Assembly: GCA_937871735.1 (NCBI GenBank)
Contig: CALMOI010000441.1
Span: 1 to 10,326, forward strand
Direction of reading: 5' to 3'
DNA from: an uncultured Comamonadaceae bacterium
Lineage (GTDB): Bacteria; Pseudomonadota; Gammaproteobacteria; Burkholderiales; Burkholderiaceae_C
DNA length: 10,326 nt
Made by a program: the position numbers and the translations under genes. The notes below the pieces were generated by a model. The model made no database searches. It had not been told where the DNA came from and saw nothing but the letters and a program-made list of their open reading frames with translations. Each line of letters opens with the position of its first letter. Position 1 is the stretch's first letter. This document shows positions 1 through 5,547 of this stretch, piece by piece.

Positions 1-10
1 ACTCTCTCTT

Positions 11-26
11 TGCAGCTTCTGTGCCA
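11..26 (-). promoter_or_regulatory. Candidate left-facing sigma-54 promoter
   Basis: Read on the minus strand, this is TGGCACAGAAGCTGCA. It matches the sigma-54 consensus TGGCACG-N4-TTGCW at the invariant GG and GC with exact 12-base spacing. The deviations are A for G at the end of the -24 block and C for the first T of TTGC. Transcription would start just off the left edge. The activator site at 119-134 lies about 100 bases upstream of it, a usual distance. The target gene is not in the window. Confidence 0.45.
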
Positions 27-118
27 TGTTGTGCCAGCAGTGTGCAATGCAAGTTAAGTTATTGATTTACAAAGAGAAAACACGTTTTTTGGCGCTAAAA
101 CGGCTTCATCAATGGCTT

Positions 119-134
119 TGTTCGCTTCCCGACA
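119..134. promoter_or_regulatory. NifA upstream activator site (TGT-N10-ACA)
   Basis: The sequence TGTTCGCTTCCCGACA is an exact match to the NifA binding consensus TGT-N10-ACA. It lies about 126 bases upstream of the -24 element at 260-275, within the usual range for NifA sites acting by DNA looping. I found no second exact copy in the 335-base region. The pattern has six fixed bases, so one chance match in a region this size is possible at a few percent. Its pairing with a good sigma-54 promoter raises confidence. Confidence 0.6.
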
Positions 135-259
135 AAGTGGAAATTTGCGTGGGTTTTGCGTCATCAAAATGTCTGGATTCAACCGCGCCCTACAGCGTTG
201 TGTCGGGTTTTGGAGGCGAGTCCCTGATTACTAGGGCGATTCGCTCTGGAATATGTGGG

Positions 260-275
260 TGGTACGTTCATTGCA
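260..275 (+). promoter_or_regulatory. Sigma-54 (-24/-12) promoter of the 336-944 gene
   Basis: TGGTACGTTCATTGCA matches TGGYACG-N4-TTGCA, with the GG at 261-262 and the GC at 273-274 exactly 12 bases apart. Transcription is predicted to start near 286. That gives a leader of about 50 bases, which contains two copies of GCGACAA (287-293 and 298-304) and the ribosome site at 324-330. Sigma-54 promoters need an enhancer-binding activator; the TGT-N10-ACA site upstream points to NifA. Confidence 0.8.
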
Positions 276-322
276 AACAAATGAAAGCGACAAGTTTGCG
301 ACAACGATTTTTTCACTACCAC

Positions 323-336
323 TGAAGGAACCTTCA
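323..336 (+). promoter_or_regulatory. Ribosome binding site inside a palindrome
   Basis: The Shine-Dalgarno sequence GAAGGAA (324-330) lies five bases before the ATG at 336 and fixes this start. It forms part of the inverted repeat TGAAGG-AA-CCTTCA (323-336), whose right arm ends on the A of the start codon. In RNA this would fold as a five-pair stem with a four-base loop. The stem is short, so any effect on translation is speculative. Confidence 0.5.
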
Positions 337-944
337 TGACTGCCACGTTAGACCGCTCCGTTATTGATGACACCGCGTTCGCCCGCCTTGAAAAAGAGGG
401 CCGTTTGCTGAACCCGGTGCTCAAAGCCCCGACCAAGACGGCAGGCCGTGTCGGCTTCCGTGGCGAGCTGGCCCTGCGCTTCGCTCCCAAGCTGGCCGAC
501 GAAGCCCGTCCGCCTGAACTCACCTGCGACCAAGTCATGGCTTGCTCCAGCGTGGGCGACAAATCCATCCCCTTCTTTGCGGGCTATCTGCTGAGCTTTG
601 AACACCTGAAAGACGTGGCCGAAGTGCTGGGCGACACCCTGAGCGCCGGTGGCAAGTACTTCCTGTTTTGCAACAACATCGACCTGTCCAAGAAGTACCA
701 AGTGCCGTACAAGGGCGCGATGTTCTACGTGCTGCCGATTGACGAATCCACCGTCTACAACGAGCTGCTGGAACTGCTGTACCTCGAAAAAACCGAACTC
801 AAGAAAAAGGACACCGCTGGCAAGCTTGACGCAGTGGCCGATGCCGCACTGAAGTTCGATGTCACCTTTGACGTGATCACCTACGCCGAAGGCTTGGAGC
901 TGATGGGCCCAGTGCGCAACCCCAACGAAAACCGCCCGGTGTAA
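336..944 (+). CDS. Unrecognised 202-aa protein, NifA/sigma-54 controlled
   Basis: I do not recognise this family. The product is a soluble-looking 202-residue protein with no signal peptide or membrane segment. Visible parts are a charged N-terminal third, a central region with C64, C70 and C112 (the last in a FLFCNN stretch), an acidic helix-like segment around 137-155 rich in Leu and Glu, a lysine cluster at 155-159, and a polar C-terminus. The three cysteines do not form a known metal-binding motif. The start is fixed by a good Shine-Dalgarno sequence. Codon use is strongly biased like the downstream genes, consistent with a well-expressed resident gene. The sigma-54 promoter and NifA-type site in front suggest expression under nitrogen-fixing conditions, so an accessory role in nitrogen fixation is likely, but its activity is unknown. 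Confidence 0.85.
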   Translation: MTATLDRSVIDDTAFARLEKEGRLLNPVLKAPTKTAGRVGFRGELALRFAPKLADEARPPELTCDQVMACSSVGDKSIPFFAGYLLSFEHLKDVAEVLGDTLSAGGKYFLFCNNIDLSKKYQVPYKGAMFYVLPIDESTVYNELLELLYLEKTELKKKDTAGKLDAVADAALKFDVTFDVITYAEGLELMGPVRNPNENRPV

Positions 945-947
945 GCC

Positions 948-970
948 GCACGAGCGTATCGCTCACGTGC
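948..970 (+). terminator. Hairpin just after the 336-944 gene
   Basis: Four bases after the TAA stop, GAGCG-TAT-CGCTC forms a five-pair stem with a three-base loop. It can be extended by GCAC (948-951, sharing its C side) pairing with GTGC (967-970) across a two-base bulge. No run of T follows, so it is not a classical intrinsic terminator. It may protect the 3' end of the message or help stop transcription. Confidence 0.35.
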
Positions 971-972
971 TA

Positions 973-1024
973 GCCCAACCCTTTACCTTGTTGACCGCTG
1001 GGCAGCGGAGGTGAAGGGTTAGGC
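973..1024 (+). repeat. Large nested palindrome in the 945-1084 intergenic gap
   Basis: The outer arms 973-987 and 1010-1024 pair over 15 positions with one mismatch and one G-U pair. They enclose a second perfect hairpin, CCGCTGGGCAGCGG (995-1008), with seven unpaired bases on one side and one on the other. The outermost bases read GCCCAAC and GTTAGGC, which fit the integron attC core patterns RYYYAAC and GTTRRRY. The helix is continuous and only 52 bases long, unlike a typical attC, so a terminator, a repetitive extragenic palindrome or an RNA processing element is at least as likely. There is no T-run. Confidence 0.55.
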
Positions 1025-1038
1025 AAACCGTCCGGGAA

Positions 1039-1055
1039 ACTGGGGCAAGCCCAGT
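1039..1055 (+). other. Third intergenic hairpin before the ATPase gene
   Basis: ACTGGG (1039-1044) and CCCAGT (1050-1055) form a perfect six-pair stem with loop GCAAG. It lies 30 bases before the ATG at 1085 and probably within the ATPase gene's leader. No riboswitch class that I know fits this leader. The role is unknown. Confidence 0.35.
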
Positions 1056-1084
1056 GGGCCGATCGCTTGGCTACACTGCCCGTT

Positions 1085-2203
1085 ATGGACAATCCCCTTT
1101 TACCCCCAAGCCGCATTACCCGCCTCACCCTTCAAGGCTTTCGCAGCTTGCGTCAGATCGACGACCTCAACATCCCGCCGCTGGCGGTGTTGATCGGGGC
1201 CAATGGGGCAGGCAAATCCACGCTGCTGCGCTTTTTGGAGTTGGTGAGTTGGATGCTGAAGTCGCAAAAGCTCCAAGAATTTGTCTTGCGACATGGCGGG
1301 GCGGATGACTTGTTCTATATGGGTGCCCGGAGTACGCCAGCCATCCAGGCGACGCTGGAAGCCCAAATCCTTCAATGCAACTGCGACTACCAGTTTAAGT
1401 TGACACCATCAGTGCGTGATACGGTGTTGATCGGGAGAGAGTCCTGGTCATATCGGCACACCACCTTTCCTGTGGAGTCGGTTCGCTCCGTACTGGGTGC
1501 TGCAACCCGTGAAGCTCAACTGACCGAGGTCACGGATGCGCGAGCTGTGCCACTGCGTCAGCTCCTAGCTGACATCACGCTGTACCAATTCCACGACACC
1601 TCGCCGAATGCCAACCTGCACCGCCGCTGGGACGTGTCCGACAGCGCCCGTCTGCGCGCCGATGGCGGCAACGTGGCCGCCGTGCTGCTGGACTTACGCC
1701 TGCGCGAGCCCCGGCGCTACCAACTCATCGTGCGCCAGATTCAGCGCGTGCTGCCCGGTTTTGGCGACTTTGTGCTGGAGCCGGTGGCGGGCAAGGTCGA
1801 TCTGCGCTGGCAAAGCCGCTACAGCGACAAAACCTTTGGCGCGCACCTGACCTCGGACGGTTCGCTGCGGCTGTTTTGTCTGCTGACGCTGCTCAACCTA
1901 CCCACCGACCAATTGCCCAGCATCTTGTGCTTTGACGAGCCCGAGCTGGGCCTGCATCCGCACGCCATGACGCTGGTGGCCGAGATGCTCAAGCGCGTGG
2001 CCCAGCAGCGGCAGGTGTTCATCGCCACCCAGTCGCCCACCTTGGTGGACTGCTTCGAGCTAGAAAACCTGATCGTCGCCGACAACCAAAACGGGGCTAC
2101 CACCTTGCGCAACCTGACCCGCGCTCAGTACCAATCCTGGCTGGACGACGACTACCTGTTGTCTGACCTGTGGCTCAAAGACCCTATCGGGGTGGCTCCG
2201 TGA
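1085..2203 (+). CDS. AAA family ATPase (AAA_21/COG4637-like)
   Basis: This 372-residue predicted ATPase is of the RecF/SMC-like type. The N-terminal segment ITRLTLQGFRSL leads into a Walker A motif, GANGAGKST (38-46). A family-typical FHDTS stretch is at 169-173, an ABC-signature-like TSDGSLR at 256-262, Walker B ILCFDEPELGLHP at 280-292, and a switch segment ATQSPTLVD at 314-322. ATP binding and hydrolysis are therefore well supported. I chose the ATG at 1085 over an in-frame TTG at 1067 because the homologous beginning (ITRLTLQGF) follows soon after; no clear Shine-Dalgarno sequence is visible. It has no TOPRIM domain of its own, but the next gene overlaps it by four bases and looks nuclease-like, so the two probably form one complex. 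The part at about 1240-1560 is less GC-rich than its surroundings, a possible sign of transfer. Its substrate is unknown. Confidence 0.9.
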   Translation: MDNPLLPPSRITRLTLQGFRSLRQIDDLNIPPLAVLIGANGAGKSTLLRFLELVSWMLKSQKLQEFVLRHGGADDLFYMGARSTPAIQATLEAQILQCNCDYQFKLTPSVRDTVLIGRESWSYRHTTFPVESVRSVLGAATREAQLTEVTDARAVPLRQLLADITLYQFHDTSPNANLHRRWDVSDSARLRADGGNVAAVLLDLRLREPRRYQLIVRQIQRVLPGFGDFVLEPVAGKVDLRWQSRYSDKTFGAHLTSDGSLRLFCLLTLLNLPTDQLPSILCFDEPELGLHPHAMTLVAEMLKRVAQQRQVFIATQSPTLVDCFELENLIVADNQNGATTLRNLTRAQYQSWLDDDYLLSDLWLKDPIGVAP

Positions 2204-2844
2204 TTCGGCTGGGGGTGGTCTGCGAAGGGCAGACCGAGGTGGAGTTCGTCAAGACCTGCTTGTTGCCGCACCTGCTGGCCCACCAAGTAGAGGCGGTGCC
2301 GCGTCTGTTGCAAGCCCCGTCGGGCCGCCACCGGGGCGGGCGGGTCACGGTGGAGCGGCTGGCTAACTTTTTGGCGCACGAATACCCAGCTTTTCACCGC
2401 CTGACTACATTGGTTGATTTCTACGGTTTTCAAGATCGGGCCGGGCGCGACCGGGCGACGCTGGAATTAGCCATCTTGCACGCCGTTCAGGCTCAGGTCG
2501 GCAAGCGTTTCAACGCCCAAGCCGTGTTGCCCTACGTCCAGATGTATGAGTTCGAGGGGCTGCTGTTTGCCGACATTGCCCATTTCAATTGGGTGCATGA
2601 CCCCTTGCCCGAGGCCGACCGCACCGCCCTGACCCGCATCCGCAGCGCCGTCGCCAGCCCGGAAGACATCAACGACAGCCCCGAGACGGCTCCGTCCAAA
2701 CGGCTGCACCGCCTGTTTGGCGGCAGCTACTCCAAGACCGAACACGGCCCGCTGATTGCCGAAACCATAGGCTTGGAGTCCATCCGCCAGCAATGCCCCC
2801 GCTTCCACGCTTGGGTGAGTCGGCTGGAGGCTTGGGGCGAGTGA
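2200..2844 (+). CDS. DUF4276 family protein, TOPRIM-like, partner of the ATPase
   Basis: The 214-residue protein starts at a GTG that overlaps the ATPase stop codon (GTGA), with GGGG at 2189-2192 as ribosome site. An upstream in-frame GTG at 2170 is less likely because the family normally begins directly with the first strand. It shows the DUF4276 pattern: VVCEGQTEVEFV (7-18), an aspartate in VDFYGF (72-77), YEFEGLLF (116-123), PETAPSKRL (161-169) and YSKTEHGPLIAETIGL (177-192). The glutamate after the first strand and the later aspartate resemble the metal-binding layout of TOPRIM nucleases. DUF4276 genes are often found beside AAA ATPases, in pairs comparable to OLD/PARIS-type systems. Nuclease activity here is inference; the tight coupling to the ATPase is seen directly. 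Confidence 0.82.
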   Translation: MIRLGVVCEGQTEVEFVKTCLLPHLLAHQVEAVPRLLQAPSGRHRGGRVTVERLANFLAHEYPAFHRLTTLVDFYGFQDRAGRDRATLELAILHAVQAQVGKRFNAQAVLPYVQMYEFEGLLFADIAHFNWVHDPLPEADRTALTRIRSAVASPEDINDSPETAPSKRLHRLFGGSYSKTEHGPLIAETIGLESIRQQCPRFHAWVSRLEAWGE

Positions 2845-2866
2845 GTTTTCACCGCGCATCACTGGC

Positions 2867-2881
2867 TGGCGCGTCCCTTGC
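2867..2881 (+). promoter_or_regulatory. Candidate sigma-54 promoter directly before draT
   Basis: TGGCGCG-TCCC-TTGC, followed by T, differs from the sigma-54 consensus TGGCACG-N4-TTGCW at one position, and GG (2868-2869) and GC (2880-2881) have the exact 12-base spacing. The predicted transcription start near 2893 leaves only about three bases before the draT ATG, so the message would be nearly leaderless. No TGT-N10-ACA site was found in 2521-2860. The match is good, but the geometry argues for caution. Confidence 0.5.
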
Positions 2882-2895
2882 TTGCCTTTGGTGGT

Positions 2896-3744
2896 ATGAG
2901 TACGGACGACGACATTCAGCCGCAGCACTGGTACAGCACCAACTTGATCGGCGTGCCGGTGCCCGTGTTGGGCAGCACGCAGTTCAATGCGCGACCCGTG
3001 CCGCTCAGCATTGCGGGGGCGCGGGCGGCGCACGCAGGGCTGTTTGGCTTGCTTGATCGCAGCGCCAGCTTGCTGGAGGCGCGCGAGGTTTTCGTCAATT
3101 ACATGGACATCGCTTTCGGCTTGCGCAAGCCCGAAGCGCAGCAGATGGCCGACTTGGGCACGGCAGAGCAGCGGCGCTGGCGCAGTTCGTGGCGCAAGCT
3201 GCTGCAAGGCTGGGGCATGGATTCCAACGGCCCGGCGGCGGCGGTACTCAAAGGCTGGGTGGAAAGCCGCTTTGGTCTGGTGCCCACTTTTCACCATGCG
3301 CCGTTGCAGCGTTTCCCGTCGCCCGCGTGGCTGACGTACATCGAACAAAAGTGCGCCAGTCGCTATCACAACAACAACATTCACCAGCAGTGCGACTTGC
3401 TGTACGAGTTTTGCCAATGGTCGCTGCGCCGCTTTGGCCTGCCCGCTGCGGGCCACAGTCCTGACCATGTGCGGCTGTGGCGCGGCAGCAATCGCTGCGA
3501 AGAGCAGATCGTGTCAGGCCGACTCACAGGGCGGCGCTGCACCATGCAGTTCAACAACCTGATCTCGCTGAGCTTGTCGGCGGACGAGGCCAGTTGCTTT
3601 GGCGATTGGATCTTGGAAGTGCAGGTGCCCATCTTCAAAATCGTGGTCTACCCCAGCCTGTTGCCCGGCCAAGTGCTGCAAGGCGAACAAGAAGTGTTGG
3701 CCTTGGGCGGCCATTACGACGTTGAGGCTCGCCATGAACTTTGA
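2896..3744 (+). CDS. draT: NAD+--dinitrogen-reductase ADP-ribosyltransferase DraT
   Basis: DraT transfers ADP-ribose from NAD+ to a specific arginine of nitrogenase reductase (NifH) and so switches nitrogenase off after ammonium addition or loss of energy. The 282-residue product has the DraT opening HWYSTNLIGVPVPV (11-24), a middle region with FVNYMDIAFGL (66-76), and the three conserved parts of arginine-specific ADP-ribosyltransferases: an arginine in LWRGSN (194-199), serines in NNLISLSLS (220-228), and glutamates in GEQEVLALGG (263-272). The ATG at 2896 precedes the conserved start; an in-frame TTG at 2878 lies inside the predicted -12 element and is unlikely. No clear Shine-Dalgarno sequence is visible. 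It overlaps draG by 11 bases, the usual draTG order. In studied bacteria PII proteins control DraT; no PII gene is in this window. Confidence 0.95.
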   Translation: MSTDDDIQPQHWYSTNLIGVPVPVLGSTQFNARPVPLSIAGARAAHAGLFGLLDRSASLLEAREVFVNYMDIAFGLRKPEAQQMADLGTAEQRRWRSSWRKLLQGWGMDSNGPAAAVLKGWVESRFGLVPTFHHAPLQRFPSPAWLTYIEQKCASRYHNNNIHQQCDLLYEFCQWSLRRFGLPAAGHSPDHVRLWRGSNRCEEQIVSGRLTGRRCTMQFNNLISLSLSADEASCFGDWILEVQVPIFKIVVYPSLLPGQVLQGEQEVLALGGHYDVEARHEL

Positions 3745-4759
3745 ACCCTCTCGCCCCGTTGACTTGGCCCAGCGCGCTGACCGTGCTTTGGGCGCTTACC
3801 TGGGGCTGGCCATAGGCGATGCGCTGGGGGCCACGGTCGAATTTTTGCGCCCGCGTGAGATTCAAAACCAGTACGGCATCCACCGCGACATTATTGGCGG
3901 CGGCTGGCTCAAGCTGGCGCGAGGCCAAGTCACCGACGACACCACCATGAGCCTGGCGTTGGGCGATGCGCTGGTGGCCGGTGGCCCCGCCGCCCTGCGC
4001 CGCTGCTTGGATGGCGACGACACGCTGGTGCGCGACATCGGCCACGCCTATGTGCGTTGGTGGCGCGGCAAGCCGGTGGACTGCGGCAACACCTGCCGAC
4101 GCGGCATTCAACGCTTTGTGCGCGACGGCAGCTTAGAAGGCCCGTTGAGCGATGGTGACGGCGGCAATGGCGCGTTGATGCGCAACCTGCCCGCCGCGCT
4201 CGCCACGCTGGGCCAGCCTGCGGCGCTGGCGCGTTTGTCGGTGGCGCAAGCGCATCTCACGCACCATCACCCGCTGTCTGACGTGGCCACGGTGGATTTG
4301 GGTGCGCTGACGCAAGCCTTGGTGCTGGGTTGGGGCGCAACTGAGCGCACCGCGTGGGTGGCCGATTGGGTGGCGACCCACCGCGTGTTCAGCTACGCGC
4401 CGTACCCCGGACGCGCCAGCGGCTACGTAGTAGATACCGTGCAAACCGTGCTGCACAGCCTGAGCGTGGGCGCGGACTTTGAGCAAGCCGTGATCACCGC
4501 CGTCAACCAAGGCGACGATGCCGACACCACCGGCGCGCTGGTCGGCATGTTGGCCGGAGCCGAGTGCGGCGCGTCGGCCTTGCCTGCACGCTGGGTGCAG
4601 CGCCTGCAAGCCGACACCGTGCGCGCCATCACCCAACAAACCCACGCGCTGCTGGCGTTAGCTGATGCTTGGCCCGCGCTGCCCGTACTGGGGCCGCTGG
4701 CCCAGTCGGCCCCGTTGGTGGGGGCCAGCTTGCCCACCGATGCGCCATCTGCTGTGTGA
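3734..4759 (+). CDS. draG: ADP-ribosyl-[dinitrogen reductase] hydrolase DraG
   Basis: DraG removes ADP-ribose from the modified arginine of NifH and restores nitrogenase activity, using a two-metal (manganese) site. The 341-residue product shows the ADP-ribosylglycohydrolase motifs in order: GLAIGDALGATVEF (24-37), the metal-binding TDDTTM (67-72), GNTCRRG (118-124), GNGALMR (144-150), HLTHHHP (174-180), and NQGDDADTTGALVGMLAG (258-275), which holds the second set of metal ligands. The ATG at 3734 has GAGG six bases upstream and lies inside the end of draT, so translation is probably coupled. It is longer than the roughly 290-300 residues of studied DraG proteins: the last 30 or so residues form a proline- and alanine-rich tail without motifs. 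In other diazotrophs DraG is held at the membrane by a PII-AmtB complex; those partners are not in the window. Confidence 0.95.
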   Translation: MNFEPSRPVDLAQRADRALGAYLGLAIGDALGATVEFLRPREIQNQYGIHRDIIGGGWLKLARGQVTDDTTMSLALGDALVAGGPAALRRCLDGDDTLVRDIGHAYVRWWRGKPVDCGNTCRRGIQRFVRDGSLEGPLSDGDGGNGALMRNLPAALATLGQPAALARLSVAQAHLTHHHPLSDVATVDLGALTQALVLGWGATERTAWVADWVATHRVFSYAPYPGRASGYVVDTVQTVLHSLSVGADFEQAVITAVNQGDDADTTGALVGMLAGAECGASALPARWVQRLQADTVRAITQQTHALLALADAWPALPVLGPLAQSAPLVGASLPTDAPSAV

Positions 4760-4779
4760 TTGACCTGATCGGAGTTGCC

Positions 4780-5211
4780 ATGACCCACCTTGTCTTTTTT
4801 GAAAAACCCGGCTGCGGCGGCAACGCCCGTCAGCGCGTCGCCTTGGAAGCCGCCGGTCACACCCTAGAGCGCCGCAGCTTGCTGACCGAGCCGTGGACAC
4901 GCGCCGCTTTGCTGGCCTTTTTGCAGCCGTTGCCGGTGGCCGAATGGTTCAACCGCGCCGCCCCGCGCATCAAAACCGGCGACGTGGTGCCCGAAGCGCA
5001 GAGCGTGGACTCGGCCCTGGCGCTGCTGCTGGCCGAGCCGCTGCTGATTCGCCGCCCCCTGATGCAGCGCACCGACGACGGCAGCCGCCATGTGGGCTTT
5101 GACACCGCCGCCGTCGATGCGTGGGTGGGCCTGAATCGTGCAAGCACAGCCCGCAGCAGCTTGGAAGGCTGCGCCTCGCCCGTCGAGCATTGCGCCACAC
5201 CAGCGGTGTAG
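4780..5211 (+). CDS. ArsC/Spx-like nitrogenase-associated protein (NifO type)
   Basis: The 143-residue protein has the thioredoxin-like ArsC/Spx fold pattern: an N-terminal strand leading into FEKPGCGGNARQ (7-18) with C12 in the position of the ArsC catalytic cysteine, a helix, and LLIRRPLM (88-95), the usual ArsC RRPL element. The sequence around C12 differs from arsenate reductases and resembles the nitrogenase-associated ArsC-like subgroup that includes NifO. Two more cysteines, C131 and C138, lie in the tail. The start is fixed by GGAG five bases before the ATG. It lies 20 bases after draG and probably shares its transcript. The function of this group is unsettled (a role in molybdenum or redox handling has been proposed), so I give no gene symbol. 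True arsenate reduction is unlikely. Confidence 0.82.
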   Translation: MTHLVFFEKPGCGGNARQRVALEAAGHTLERRSLLTEPWTRAALLAFLQPLPVAEWFNRAAPRIKTGDVVPEAQSVDSALALLLAEPLLIRRPLMQRTDDGSRHVGFDTAAVDAWVGLNRASTARSSLEGCASPVEHCATPAV

Positions 5212-5223
5212 CCAGGCCGTGCA

Positions 5224-5239
5224 GGGCAGTGCGCTTGCC
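5224..5239 (+). promoter_or_regulatory. Weak candidate sigma-54 promoter before the FmdB gene
   Basis: GGGCAGT-GCGC-TTGCC keeps the GG and TTGC cores at the right 12-base spacing, but deviates at the first T and at the last two bases of the -24 block. It lies in the 87-base gap after the ArsC-like gene, and transcription would start near 5250, about 49 bases before the ATG. No activator site was found with it. It may be a chance match. Confidence 0.28.
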
Positions 5240-5254
5240 GCAAACGCGACAAAG

Positions 5255-5276
5255 CAGCGATAGAACAGCGACAGAA
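5255..5276. repeat. Tandem 11-base repeat
   Basis: CAGCGATAGAA (5255-5265) is followed immediately by CAGCGACAGAA (5266-5276), one base different. The pair lies in the leader of the FmdB-type gene. It could be a small duplication or a binding site; nothing shows a function. Confidence 0.5.
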
Positions 5277-5298
5277 CCGACATTCCACGGAGTTCCCC

Positions 5299-5547
5299 AT
5301 GCCGATGTACGAATACCAATGCAATGCCTGTCACGCCGATTTTGAGCGACTGGTGCGCGGCGATGCTGTGCCCACTTGCCCCGAATGCGGCAGCAGCGAG
5401 CTGACCAAAGTGCTCTCGCGGCTGGCCCCGGCGGGCAAGATCGAAGCGATTCGCATGTCCAACCGCCGCGCCGCAGCGGCGCAAGGGCTGTTCAACAACT
5501 ACAGCGCCTCCGATCAGGCACGGCTGCTCAAAGGCAAAAACGTTTGA
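5299..5547 (+). CDS. FmdB-type zinc ribbon protein
   Basis: This 82-residue protein begins MPMYEYQC, the hallmark of the FmdB putative regulatory family. A zinc ribbon is formed by two CXXC pairs, C8/C11 and C27/C30, giving a single bound zinc. The rest is a basic, alanine-rich tail with RMSNRRAAAAQGLF (52-65), probably helical. The start is supported by GGAG six bases upstream. It overlaps the next gene by four bases. The name comes from an early proposal that FmdB regulates formamidase/amidase genes; most members have no proven role, and here the tie to the iron-sulfur protein suggests a joint task. Regulation by DNA binding is only a possibility. Confidence 0.88.
   Translation: MPMYEYQCNACHADFERLVRGDAVPTCPECGSSELTKVLSRLAPAGKIEAIRMSNRRAAAAQGLFNNYSASDQARLLKGKNV

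Larger units (their letters stand above)
1..335. promoter_or_regulatory. Non-coding nif-type control region, probably divergent
   Basis: This stretch before the first gene is visibly richer in A and T than the rest of the window and has no convincing coding sequence. It contains a strong right-facing -24/-12 promoter (260-275), one TGT-N10-ACA activator site (119-134), and a weaker left-facing -24/-12 match (11-26). That arrangement suits a shared control region between two divergent nif transcription units, the left one lying outside the window. The sites are seen directly; the divergent reading is inference. Confidence 0.7.

Noticed and set aside
90..105. Sigma-54-like match in the control region
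   Set aside because: Only GG and GC fit; four other consensus positions differ, and a much better promoter lies at 260-275.
26..325. 99-residue plus-strand frame in the control region
   Set aside because: It runs through the activator site and the sigma-54 promoter, has no ribosome site and looks unlike a real protein.
1021..1084. Riboswitch in the ATPase leader
   Set aside because: I compared it from memory with cobalamin, thiamine, glycine and molybdenum-cofactor classes, and none of the conserved cores fit.
2467..3468. 333-residue minus-strand frame
   Set aside because: It is the complement of the DUF4276 and draT coding sequences; the GC-rich third-position bias produces long antisense frames, and its composition is dominated by Arg, Gln, Ala and His.
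3599..3733. Longer N-terminus for DraG
   Set aside because: The extra 45 residues are draT read in another frame; the ATG at 3734 has a good ribosome site and the usual draTG overlap.
4719..4734. Sigma-54-like match before the ArsC-like gene
   Set aside because: Core GG and TTGC have the right spacing, but the -24 block is otherwise wrong, and it lies in GC-rich draG coding sequence where such matches arise by chance.
5376..5543. Longer N-terminus for the Fe-S protein
   Set aside because: It would overlap most of the FmdB gene, and the added residues are its frame-shifted shadow.
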